From assembly GCA_003993805.1 (NCBI GenBank), contig RSEF01000006.1:23932151-23996150 (forward strand): 64,000 nt of DNA. The letters run 5' to 3'. The notes beneath the pieces are model-generated. The model worked only from the letters and a program-made list of their open reading frames with translations, was not told where the DNA came from and did not search any database. This document shows, piece by piece, positions 1 through 19,513 of the stretch (its first letter is position 1; each line of letters opens with the position of its first letter). A program made the translations under genes and the position numbers. The stretch comes from Himantopus leucocephalus. Its lineage: Eukaryota; Chordata; Aves; Charadriiformes; Recurvirostridae.

Positions 1-286
1 ATTTGACACAGCACAGAGGAGAGCGGGAAACAGCACCCAGGCCAGGACACACGTCAGGAGAGCGCCTCACCTCTCATATCTGAGCCCCACCACCCAACCT
101 GGGCTACTGAACACCATCCCCAGGAAATCGTTGCCCTCTGGGGGCTGTCAGGTCCCACAACAGAGCCTGACACAGGTCACTGGGCTCACATAAGGGTGCT
201 AGGAGAGGTCCAGAGCAGGATCCCTGGCTTCAGAGGGCCTTTCCCCAACACGTCCCACACAGGTCACTTCCAGGGAGGCCTCTTAC

Positions 287-1464
287 CTTGGTAAAACTGG
301 GTGTTTCCCAGGAAGAGGGTGCTGTTGAGGATGGCTAAGACCCAGCAGAGGGGCAGCAGGTAAAGGACACAGACAGAGCCCAGCAGTGCCCCATAAAACC
401 TAGGAAGGAGCAGCAGAACACAGCAATCAAGACAGAGCAACTCAGGCCACAAGCACAAGCCCCATTCCTTTGCCTGGCCTTCCACTTGCTCTCTCCAAGC
501 ACTAAACACATCAAACACAGCTCCAGAGCCCAGCCCCTCTCCCCGCTGAGCCCACCGCAGGATACCCAACCTGGTACTACTCACTGGGAAGAGACAGTGG
601 GGTTCTCCCAGTACAATACACGGTACACTGCTTCACAGTTGCAGCACATCCCGCTCAGGAACCCCTCCAGCTGGATGAGGCTGTGAATGAAACCTCACAG
701 TCACAAAAAGGCCCCACAAACACACACCCTGGCTCCCCCCATACTCATACGCTTTACAGTGGCCAGGCTGGCACAAACTCAGGCCCTTCACAGCCACAGA
801 GAAGCCTTCCCAGCTGCAGAGGCCCCAGGAGCCCCACAACCAGGAGGGCTCCAGAGACTCACAAGCTCTTGACCTGGGTGATGGCCTCCTGCCGTGAGAG
901 CTGCACCCTGCGCAGGTCCTCCCGCCGGACGCTGTGGTACCTCCTGCGCACCAGCTCCGGCTCCGAGGGCCGGGCCCGGCACGTCTCCTGCAGGTAGCCC
1001 AGCAGGGCTGGCACCACGACCAACAGGGCGAGCACCGAGTACCAAGCGGCTGGAAGAATTGGGACAGAGTCAGCCCGGGGGGTCCGGGGACGGGACCGGT
1101 CCTGTCCCCCCTCCCCTACACGCACCTTGGCCGAGGGTGAGCAGGAGGAAGTTGAGGCCGAGGCAGACGAGGAGGGAGCACACGGGTCGCTGCCACCTGC
1201 GGAGGGGAGGGAGGGTGAGGGACGTGATGCCCCGGGGACGCTCCCGGTCCCGGCCCGCACCTACCGCAGAAGGGAGCGGACGCCCTCGGCGGCGTCCCGC
1301 AGCGGCTCCAAGTAGAGCTCCAGCCGCCGGTAGCTCCGCACCAGCTCCAGCAGGTCGAAGGCGGCGGCGGCGGCCTTGGGCGGCGACGGTTCCGGAGGGG
1401 CCTCACCGCCCCCCGCCGCCCCCTCGGGGCCGCCCGCCGCCCCGTCCCGCTCCACCGCCTGCAT
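287..1464 (-). CDS. ZFYVE27: ZFYVE27 (protrudin), first five coding exons, 3' part outside window
   Basis: Protrudin is an ER membrane protein that binds RAB11 and kinesin and promotes neurite outgrowth and ER–endosome contacts. The coding exons, in transcript order, are 1464–1265, 1196–1126, 1049–863, 680–585 and 399–287. All have GT/AG borders and stay in frame for 222 residues plus one base. The ATG at 1464 opens MQAVERDG, followed by an acidic/Pro/Ala stretch and then FDLLELVRSYRRLELYLEPL, which fits the RAB11-binding N-terminus. Three hydrophobic segments follow: around residues 69–88, then WYSVLALLVVVPALLGYL, then FYGALLGSVCVLYLLPLCWV. These fit the known membrane segments and hairpin. 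The FFAT motif, coiled coil and FYVE domain are expected further left, beyond position 1. Identity rests on recognisable family sequence and on the MARVELD1 neighbour. Confidence 0.95.
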
Positions 1465-1780
1465 GCCGAGCCGAGCCGAGCCGAGCCGGGAGAGCGGGGC
1501 CGGGAGAGCGGCGCCGGAACAGGCCGGGCTGAGCCCGCCACCGCCGCCGCCGAGCTCGGCCCTACGCTGCACTCCGCTTCCGGGAAGCGGCCAGGTGCGC
1601 CGTGACCTCACCGGCGGCGCTGGCACGCAGCCAATCAAGAACAGCCGGGCTAGGAAACACAAGGAGAAGCCCCGCCCCTGCGCGGGCAAAGGGGCGGAAG
1701 AGGCCTCGGCGCCGGAAGCGGCGGGGGTTCGGCCCCGCTCTCGGCTCGGCCCGGCCCGGCCCGCGGGGGCCCGTCGGCGA
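1465..1780 (-). promoter_or_regulatory. ZFYVE27 CpG-island promoter
   Basis: This is a dense CpG stretch directly upstream of the ZFYVE27 start codon. It contains a CCAAT box at 1631–1635 and ETS-like CCGGAAG-type elements near 1575 and 1712. No TATA box is evident, as is usual for a housekeeping promoter. The transcription start cannot be fixed from the sequence. Confidence 0.6.
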
Positions 1781-3145
1781 CGGTGCCGGGGCTCGGGCCC
1801 GTGGGTGTGCTCTGGGTCCTGCCACCGGCCTGGGCGTGGGGCTCGGTCCGACCTGGGGCCGGGAGTCGGGCCCGGTGGGTCCGGTTTAGATACGGAGCTC
1901 AGCCGTGACCTGGGTCTGATCTGGCTCCTGGCCCGGTCCCGATCCGTGTCTGGGCCGGTGCAGGGCTCAGTCCCAGTCTGGGTCCGGTCCCAGTCCAGGG
2001 CAGGGCACTGATCCCGGTCTGACCCTGATCCAGGGCTCAGTACCAGTATGGGGCCGATCCTGATCTGTCTCTAACCCTAATCCAGGGCTCAGTCCCAGTC
2101 TGGGTCTCGGCATGGCCATACTGGGGCACTGTGGGTTTGTCCCCGCGGGCTCCATTGCTGGGCCACCTCACCACGGGGAGAGACCAGAGACCAGCCCCGC
2201 ACTGGGGGTCTCTGGGAGGGAGCAGAGGGTCCCCCATGTCCGTGAGCCGCCCAGCCCAGCAGCCTTCAGTCCCGCCCCCACCACCCCAGGCATGGCAGGC
2301 TGTCCCACCAAGTGCCTGCAGCGAGGCAGGGCTGCTGGCTCCCTGGGATGCTCTGGGGACCTCGATGCCAAAAGCCAGGGGGTGCCATCCCATAATACTC
2401 CGTGCAACTTTGTTAACCCTATTTTGGCTCTTGGGCTATGAGGGCAGCACAGGGATCAACGCTGCTGCCGACCGCCCAGAGCCTCCAGCAAGCGGGGCAC
2501 GTGTCCCGTGGGCAGAGGGCTGAGGGGGCCCGGTGACACCCGGGCTGTGAGTAGAGCTGCAAGGCTGATCCTTGTCCGGACAATGCACCCCAGGGCTGAA
2601 GGCACCCCGGAAGATGCCAGCTGTCCCCAGCCTGCCCCTGGCTTTCCAGGGGTCCAGCAGCATGGGCACAACTGCCCTGCCAGTGCCCCGGCCCTGGGAC
2701 AGAGAGCCCTTTCAGCCCGGGAGTGACGAAGCTCATAGGAATGCAGCTCCATCCTGTCCCCATCTCATCCCTGTGGCCACACAGCCCCGGGGACTTGGCC
2801 TCCCTCTGCACTGCTGGGCCACGGGAGGTGCCTGTACCCAGCACCCATACGAGCACCCGGCCGTGCCCTGTCTCTGGAGGGGACAGCAGGGCCGCGGACA
2901 GCCCCTGTCCCCAAGGGCAGGCAGAGGTTTAAGCCTCTCTACCAGGAGTGGTGGCTCAGCACCGGGCGGCCTGCCTGTGACCCCAGAGCACACCAGGATA
3001 CTGTGACCATGGCCAGAGGCTCCAGGCAGGGAGGCCCCAGGGCGCAGGCCAACAGGGATGGGTGTGATCTCAGCTCAGACCCTGTCCCCAGCAGGTCCCA
3101 GCCCCAGCACAAAGCCCCAGACACCCAGTGAGCGCCAACATTGCT
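1781..3145. other. Intergenic spacer between the ZFYVE27 promoter and the MARVELD1 3' end
   Basis: I find no exon-like or conserved coding segment here on either strand. The left part carries a degenerate tandem repeat (see 1961–2110). The rest is unique GC-rich sequence. Confidence 0.5.
1961..2110. repeat. Degenerate tandem repeat built on CAGGGCTCAGTCCCAGTCTGG
   Basis: The core cagggctcagtcccagtctg starts at 1961 and recurs with changes at 2031 and 2083. Related ggtccggtccc / gatccctgatct segments lie between copies. Spacing is irregular (about 70 and 52 bases), so this is an eroded minisatellite rather than a clean array. Similar ggtc/gatc phrases continue leftward to about 1840. Confidence 0.6.
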
Positions 3146-3147
3146 TT

Positions 3148-3153
3148 ATTTGG
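3148..3153 (-). terminator. Poly(A) signal, probably of MARVELD1
   Basis: AATAAA on the minus strand (gctttattt on plus) is the first canonical signal downstream of the MARVELD1 stop codon. It would give a 3' UTR of about 1.9 kb if unspliced. Confidence 0.55.
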
Positions 3154-5095
3154 AAGGTGAATCCATAGGCACCGGAGAGGGGGCTGGTAGGGGACAGAGC
3201 CGGCGCAAAAGGGAGGGCTGTGGGAAGCTGGGGAAAGGCACTTGCGGTGGCAGAAGCCCCGCTAAGCATCTGGGGCAACCTGGGCCAGGGGCTGCACCGG
3301 AGCAGGCGGGGGCAGGCAGTGTCAGGGACCAGCCCTGATGTGGGGTAGGGACAGCACATCCAGCACATCCTGCCCAGGGAAGGGGTAGATGGCCTGGGGG
3401 CTGGCAGGGCCCCCTGAACACAAGAGGGGATCGGCTGGGACAGCACCTCATGATGGAAGCAGTGACTCAGCACCAGCCCCGGGCCCGTCTGTGCCCCAAG
3501 GGGGTCACGGCTGCTGCTCTCCACACCAAAAAAGGCACCAGGAAACCTTAGGTGACAGCCAGAGCTCACGGCCAGCTGCTGGGGACACCCATCCGCTGAT
3601 CTGAGTCAACACAGAGACTGGGGGAGACCCTCCCTTGCACCCGGAGTGATGGAGAGGACCTGTCCCCAGGCAGGGCGAGGAGGGCTTGTGGCAGGGCAGC
3701 ACCGGTGTGGTGGTCCTCCAAAAATTCCCAGTTTCTTGCTGCCCGTTGTTCCAGTTGTCCCTGCATGGCCTCCTCAGGGCTTGTCACCCGGCAGGCTGTG
3801 AAGGCTGATCCAGGGCTGGGCTGGCTCCGCTGCAGGTGTCCTCTTCTCCTGTTCCCCAAGACGGGCAGTGTCTCCGCAATGCCTGGCCTCAGCTCCCCTG
3901 GGGCCACGGTGCCAGTGGCAGACCAGCACCGCCATACTGCCATGCTCACCCTTCCCCTCCGCCTCACCATGGTCTCCGGGCAGCGCAGCGCCCCACGATG
4001 GCGCTGGAAAGTCCCGAGACGAGAGTTTTCCGGGATGGTAAACCAAGCACCGCAGGGCCAGGCAGGGCTACGCAGGCTAGTCTTAAGCACCGCTGGCAAG
4101 ACCGTGCCTGTCCCTGCCGGAGCAGCCAGGCCCCGGGGCAGGCTTGGTGGCTCTGGGTGGCTCAGAGCCACGAACCTCGCTGCAGGGGGAGAGGGGGAGA
4201 GAACGACCCGATGTTCGGCTCCCTTCAACCCCAGGGGTGCCCAGCTCCCGCCCGGGGCAGTACCACAGAGGCATTTACCCCCAGCCCAGGGTCACAGGAC
4301 CAGGCTATTGCGCCAATCGCCCTTCCCCTCGCCCCGCAGCCCTGCGTAGGCTCGGCCCCAAAGCGGGACAGGGTGTCTGGGGGGCCAGGGTGATGCCAGG
4401 TCTGGCTGTGCCCAGCAGCTGGTGCAGGACCGGGGTGTCTCCACACCCCCAGAGCGCAGGGCAGGGAGGGGCTGAGCCCCGTGGGGCTCCAGCAAGACGG
4501 CAGACGTGTTCAGGCCAGATAGGAGGAGGGGCCCAGGCTGGGGAAGCCAAGATCAGAGCCTCCGTTAGGGAACTGCAGAGGCACCGCACAGCTGGGAATG
4601 GCAGGAGGGGGCTGCCAGTGGGTCGGGGGGAGGGGTTATGCCCACCCAACCCCACTACGTACCACTGCCCCCAGCTCCACTACCCCAAACCAGTCCCCCT
4701 CCGCCCTGGGGACAGGTCAGCACCCACCTGAGCATACAGCATCTGCAAGGCCGGGGGTAGGGGAGTTGGGCAGGGGCCCTGGGGGGGCTCCCAGAAACTG
4801 GGGTCCCTCTTAGGGGCTCTCCACTTGGGTCCTTCCACTTGAAATAGCCTATATCTGTCCAGGGCTGGGAGAGAGGCCTGTGCAGCCGCTGGGTGTCCAC
4901 GCTGTCTCGGTGGGATGCAGGGGAAGCTGTGCTCGGGGAAGGCCTCTGTACGTCCATCCGTCTGCGCAGGAGTCTCTGGAGGAAGCGTGGTGCAGTCAGC
5001 CGGGAGGGGATGGGGTGGCAGGGTCACTTCATCCCGAAGGGGGGGCTGCGCTCCATCCGCGGGCGAGGAGAAGGGGAGTCGAGTGCTGTGGGGTC
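3154..5095 (-). other. Putative MARVELD1 3' untranslated region
   Basis: This runs from the MARVELD1 stop codon to the AATAAA at 3148–3153. There is no other coding signal. Whether the UTR is continuous or contains a spliced-out intron cannot be decided from the sequence; transcript reads would settle it. Confidence 0.45.
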
Positions 5096-5623
5096 TCAGA
5101 TGATGTCGCGCTGGTCCCGGCAGCGCCGTGACAGGCAGTAGAGCCCAGAGAAGAGGTACAGGCAGGCGGCGATGCCCCCGCAGACGGAGGCGCTCAGGTA
5201 GGCACCGTAGAGGCAGTGCTGGCTGTAGCCCGGCAGGTTGCAATAGCTTTTCTGCTCAGCTTTGTAGCCCATGATGCCGGTGGCGGCCGCGTAGAGCCCC
5301 ACGCCCAGCGCCAGGTCGTGCACCAGGTTGGTGAGGAGCCAGCGAGAGCCCAGCCAGGGCACCAGCGTCCAGCGCCCCAGCAGGCTCAGCCCGAAGAGGG
5401 CCAGGGTGAGGAGCCAGACCAGGACGGCGGCGAAGAGGGCGAAGTGGGCCGCCCCCTCGTACTTGTGAGCCGCCACCGTCACCCAGAAGGCAGCGCCCAG
5501 CACCAGCTGCCCCAGGCGCAGCAGCCCCAGCGGGCTCCTCAGGTAGGCGCGGTGGAGGCTGAGGGAACCGCGGGCCGGCGGCCCCGGAGGGGGCGGCACT
5601 GCCGGGGGAGCCGTGCGGGCCAT
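5096..5623 (-). CDS. MARVELD1: MARVELD1, MARVEL domain-containing protein 1 (single coding exon)
   Basis: This is a 175-residue four-pass membrane protein of the MARVEL family, linked in mammals to the plasma membrane, the nucleus and the microtubule network. The human protein is of nearly the same length. The start ATG at 5623 lies in a good context (gcc atg g). The N-terminus is Ala/Pro-rich (residues 4–18), followed by LHRAYLRSPLGLLRL, the usual entry to the first MARVEL helix. Hydrophobic segments sit at about 33–53, 58–82, 93–118 and 140–165. The second loop has a Cys pair (YCNLPGYSQHC, 127–137), and the tail is short and charged (SRRCRDQRDII). The whole reading frame is in one exon. The gene is divergent from AVPI1 across a shared CpG island. 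Confidence 0.95.
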   Translation of the reverse strand: MARTAPPAVPPPPGPPARGSLSLHRAYLRSPLGLLRLGQLVLGAAFWVTVAAHKYEGAAHFALFAAVLVWLLTLALFGLSLLGRWTLVPWLGSRWLLTNLVHDLALGVGLYAAATGIMGYKAEQKSYCNLPGYSQHCLYGAYLSASVCGGIAACLYLFSGLYCLSRRCRDQRDII

Positions 5624-6273
5624 GGCGGGACCCTGCCTGCTCCGACGCGGCTCGGGCGGGACTCAGGGCCCCGGCAGCGACTTCCTCCGCCGGCCGCTGC
5701 CAAACATCTGGCGCCTAACGGTCCTCCCCGCGCGGGGCCTCTCTCTCTCCTCTCCTCTTCTCTCCTCCCCGCCCCGCCTCTCGCCGGACACCCCCCGCCG
5801 CCGCCGCCCTCGGGCGGGGGCCGCCGCGCCCCTCCCGTCCCGTCCCGCCACCGCGGGGGAGGGCGAGGGAGGCGGCGGCCGGTGCCGGCGGCGGGGCCAT
5901 GGGGGAGCGCACCGGGACCCCGCGAAGCGGCCGGCGGGGGGCGCGCGCGCCGGGGGCGCCCCTCTACGTCACCCGGGATTCCCCCTCGGTGTAACGCGCG
6001 CCGGGGCTCCGCCCGTCTATAGCGCCCCACCTCCCCGTCTATTGACGTCACTTGCGCCACGTGTCCCCCCTCCGAGAGGCGGTGCGGCCCCGCCCCTCGG
6101 CGCCGATTGGCCCCGGCAGCGGGAGGCGGGCGCGGATTGGTGGCGCGGCGCGGAGCGGGGCGGGGCGCGGAGCGGGTGAATGAACGGGGCGCGCGGCGCG
6201 GGGCAGCGGCGGGACCCCGGTGCGGCGGCACACAGCGGCCACCCGGCGGACCCGCGCCGACCGCCACCGCCAG
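5624..6273. promoter_or_regulatory. MARVELD1/AVPI1 bidirectional CpG-island promoter with CRE, and AVPI1 non-coding exon 1
   Basis: A very CpG-dense region lies between two divergent genes. On the AVPI1 side there is a perfect palindromic CRE (TGACGTCA, 6043–6050), a half CRE (CGTCA, 5967–5971), an E-box (CACGTG, 6058–6063) and two inverted CCAAT boxes (ATTGG at 6106–6110 and 6136–6140). AVPI1 exon 1 is non-coding and probably ends at the donor CAG|GTCTGT at 6273/6274. The start site was not determined. Confidence 0.7.
6043..6050. promoter_or_regulatory. Consensus cAMP-response element
   Basis: TGACGTCA is an exact eight-base CREB/ATF palindrome about 200 bases upstream of the probable AVPI1 exon 1 donor. 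It is flanked by an E-box 7 bases away and by CCAAT boxes. AVPI1 was named for induction by vasopressin, which signals through cAMP in V2-receptor cells, so the site makes functional sense. That link is inference. Confidence 0.7.
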
Positions 6274-6611
6274 GTCTGTGCGAGGGGCCGGTGGGCGAGC
6301 GGCGGCGGAGGGAAACTGGGTCACGGCGGGGCCCAGCGCCCCGGGCACCGGCGGGGCGGGACCGGACCTGCGTGCGGCGGCCCGAGCCGGGCCGCCTCCC
6401 GCGTTCCCGGGCGGCCCCGCCCGCGCGGCTGGCCTCCTGCCCGGCGTCCCGGCCCGCCCTCTCCCTGCGGCCGCGGCGCGTCCTTCCCCCGCCGCCCGCC
6501 CTTCCTCACCGGGCGTCCGCGCCGGATCCCGGGGGAAGGCGGGCCGGGCCGGCCGGCGGGAGCGAAGCGGAGCCTGACGCCGTTTCTCCGTTGCCCGCAG
6601 CGGCCGGGGAC

Positions 6612-7036
6612 ATGGGCACGCCGGCCTCGGTGGTGAGCGACCCTCCGGGGCGGGCGGCGCCCGCAGCCCGCGGCCGCAAGCGCGCCTCGGCCAACATCTT
6701 CCAGGGCGTGGGGCTGCCGGAGCTGCGGAGCCTGTTCCGGAGCGGCGGGGCCGAGCGGCCCGAGGAGCGCGCCCGCCTCGTCTGGCGGTACGCGGGCCAG
6801 CGGCGCATGGCCCGGGCCCTGCGGCGGCTCCGGCGGCGGCGACCGGCCCAGCCCGGCGGCGGAATGGCGGCGCTGAGGCGCTTCGGCCGCCTGCGGTAGG
6901 TGCGGGCCGGGGTGGCGGGGGGAACCGGGGAAGCGTGGCCGGGTCGCGCCGCTAACACAGGCCTGTTTCCCGCAGGATCACGGAGAAGGAGCCCGAGGGC
7001 AGCCACAGGGCCGAGGCGCCCGCAGGGTCCACGTAG
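6612..7036 (+). CDS. AVPI1: AVPI1, arginine vasopressin-induced protein 1 (short C-terminus)
   Basis: The two coding exons are 6612–6895 and 6976–7036, joined by an 80-base intron (CTGCG|GTAGGT … CGCAG|GATCAC), giving 114 residues. A 5' intron (6274–6600) ends at CCCGCAG just upstream of the ATG. The N-terminus MGTPASVVSDPP and the core GRKRASANIFQ, followed by an Arg-rich helix (RALRRLRRRRP), match the family. The human protein is known for vasopressin induction and effects on MAPK/JNK signalling and autophagy, but the mechanism is poorly defined. The human protein is longer (about 147 residues) and ends in a basic tail. Here the last exon encodes only ITEKEPEGSHRAEAPAGST and then stops. Start and splice sites are firm; the short end could be a lineage trait or a sequence error. 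Confidence 0.9.
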
Positions 7037-7130
7037 TCGGGCCGTGAAGGAGCAGGGCTGCTGGACAGCAGGTGCCAGGATAGCCGGGCTCTCTAAGGAC
7101 ACTAAGTGTACTGGACTGGGTGCAATGGTT

Positions 7131-7136
7131 AATAAA
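7131..7136 (+). terminator. AVPI1 poly(A) signal
   Basis: AATAAA lies 95 bases past the AVPI1 stop, followed by a GT-rich stretch (gtggacagtggtggctctgtg), as expected of a cleavage and polyadenylation site. The 3' UTR is very short. Confidence 0.8.
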
Positions 7137-7159
7137 AGGTGGACAGTGGTGGCTCTGTG

Positions 7160-8791
7160 AGGCTCTGGCTGTGTCCTGCCCACCCCTGGCCTTCCCCCAG
7201 GGCAGCAGGACCTTGGTCCGGGCTGTTGTACTGGAACCAGTGCAAGGGGAATTGCCCCAACCTGCTCTAGAGTGCTGCGGAGACACAGAGGCAGCCAGCT
7301 GAACGGCAGCTCTGTTATTCAGTCGTATGATTTAAATACATTACATACATTTCTACAGTGCATTAGAACAATACATTTTGGGTCAGTCAGAGATGCAGCT
7401 GGGCCTGGCCGGGGAGCGGGGCTCTCACTGCTGCCCACCCTGTGCTTGCACAGCCAGTGCTGAGCCCCCTCCCCGTGCAGGAGACAAGGGAGCTGCTCTC
7501 CCCTCCCAGGCTCAAACAGCAGAGCCCCAACCTGCCTTCATTCCCCCTCACCCCCCCCTCCCCCCAACAATGGGCTAACAGGACAGCAAGACCCAACACC
7601 AGCTTCCCCCAGCAGCAGGAGAAGGCGCAGCTCAAGGCAAGCAGATGCAGGCAGCAGCGCTGGTACCGTTTTATACAATACAAGCTCAGCAGCTTCTGGG
7701 GAGAGAGGGGCTCGCTGCCTCACCCACCCACAGCAAGCCTGCGAGATTGTCAGCACCAGAGCAGCCAGGAGCCCATGCTGGCCCCCCCGTCCGTGCTCCC
7801 ATCATGTCTCCCACCCACACAGCAGAAGAGCCCCTCGAGCCCTTCCCCTTCCCCGGAAGCCCCCTGCCCCTCGAGGGGGCCCTAGGCACATACAAGGCTG
7901 GCACCATGCTGGCTGCACAGCAGCCAGGGAGCTTGCTGGGAGCAGGGGCAAAAGCCAAGCAAGAACAGCCATGGAGACCTGGCAGGAGGGATGGACTAGG
8001 GCAGCAGTGGAGGGGGAGGCCACTTGCACCCACCCTCAGCCTTCTCCAGCTGGGGGGGGGGCTCCTACAGGGAGGGGGGGAGGCACTACGCTACAGCTCC
8101 TCCCCGACCCACCCACTCATCACAAGGACAAGCCAGCACCTCTTCCCCTTAGTGTCTAAATGCTCCCCAAGCCAGCCCCGTGAGTTGTCCCTCGTATGTC
8201 CCCTCCTCAAGCCCCCAGCCAGAGAACAGCCGTTCATTGCGGTCCCCGCTGCACCAGTGGGCAGCAGGAACTCCCCCTGAGGAAAGCAGCGTGCACAGGG
8301 TTGGGGCAGAGGAGGGACAGTGGAGGACTACAGCACACCCTCAGGGAAAGGGAGGAGGTATAACCCCACTCCAGGCCTTCCCAGCCCAGCAGCCGGCATG
8401 GCGGGGAAGAAAAGGGCCAGTGGCTGGTGTAAAGGGCTGGACGGATCCTGGCCCGGGCAGCCTGCTCATCCCAGCTGCAAGGAGGGGTGCTCAGAACCGC
8501 ATGCAGGCTGAGGAGGGGAGGCAGGGGCAGGATCCCAGCCACGCCATGGCTCCCGGTGGATTCCCACACCTCCCCCTGGGCTCTGCCCCAGGCAGGGCAC
8601 CGAGCTCTGACAGAGCCGTGGAGGGACTATGCCCAACCTGCCTGGCTCCTCCAGTTCAGCTGCAGGTTCCTCCAGCCGCACCTGCTCGCTCTACCCAGAA
8701 GGTTGAGTCCTGGCCACAGCAGCTAGCAGCAGCCCGGCTCCTCTCGCAGTGCTAGTCCAAGGCGGCCAAGCCCTGCCCACAGCTTCCACAG
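7160..8791 (-). other. Putative PI4K2A 3' untranslated region
   Basis: This lies between the AVPI1 3' end and the PI4K2A stop codon. There is no coding signal. I find no canonical minus-strand AATAAA; an AT-rich patch at about 7315–7385 is the most likely 3' end. AVPI1 and PI4K2A converge here. Confidence 0.45.
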
Positions 8792-15460
<6,669 letters not shown>

Positions 15461-15469
15461 GAGCGCGGG

Positions 15470-19154
<3,685 letters not shown>

Positions 19155-19160
19155 AGTAAA
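19155..19160 (+). terminator. Variant poly(A) signal (AGTAAA), probably MORN4
   Basis: AGTAAA, a known minor poly(A) signal variant, is followed after about 25 bases by a T/G-rich stretch (ctgtgccgtgtcctttttg). It is the only signal-like hexamer between the MORN4 stop and the converging HOGA1 signal. Confidence 0.5.
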
Positions 19161-19265
19161 CCACATTGCCAAACACCTGTGCCGTGTCCTTTTTGCCAGG
19201 AGCAGGGACCGGGCGGGGGGACGCTTGCACGGGCAGGACTGCAGACACAGAGGGGAAGCAGCAGG

Positions 19266-19271
19266 TTTATT
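19266..19271 (-). terminator. HOGA1 poly(A) signal
   Basis: AATAAA on the minus strand (plus: ggtttattcc), about 245 bases past the HOGA1 stop codon. It faces the MORN4 3' end roughly 100 bases away. Confidence 0.75.
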
Positions 19272-19513
19272 CCCAGCTCACAGCACGGAGATCCATTCCT
19301 TCACAGGTGGGGAAGGCAGGATCCCAAGGGCTGGTGGGGATGCAAAGGTGGCCAAGGGGTGCTGGGTGTCCCCCCTATCTGCTCCACCCAGGGCAGCCCT
19401 GTCCAGCAGGAAGGAGTGAGATGGGTGGCTTTCTCCTGGCTGCATCCCAGTGTCCCCACCATGTCCCCAGCTCCCAGGGTCCCTGGCTCCCATGCCTTCC
19501 CGATGCGGACCCC

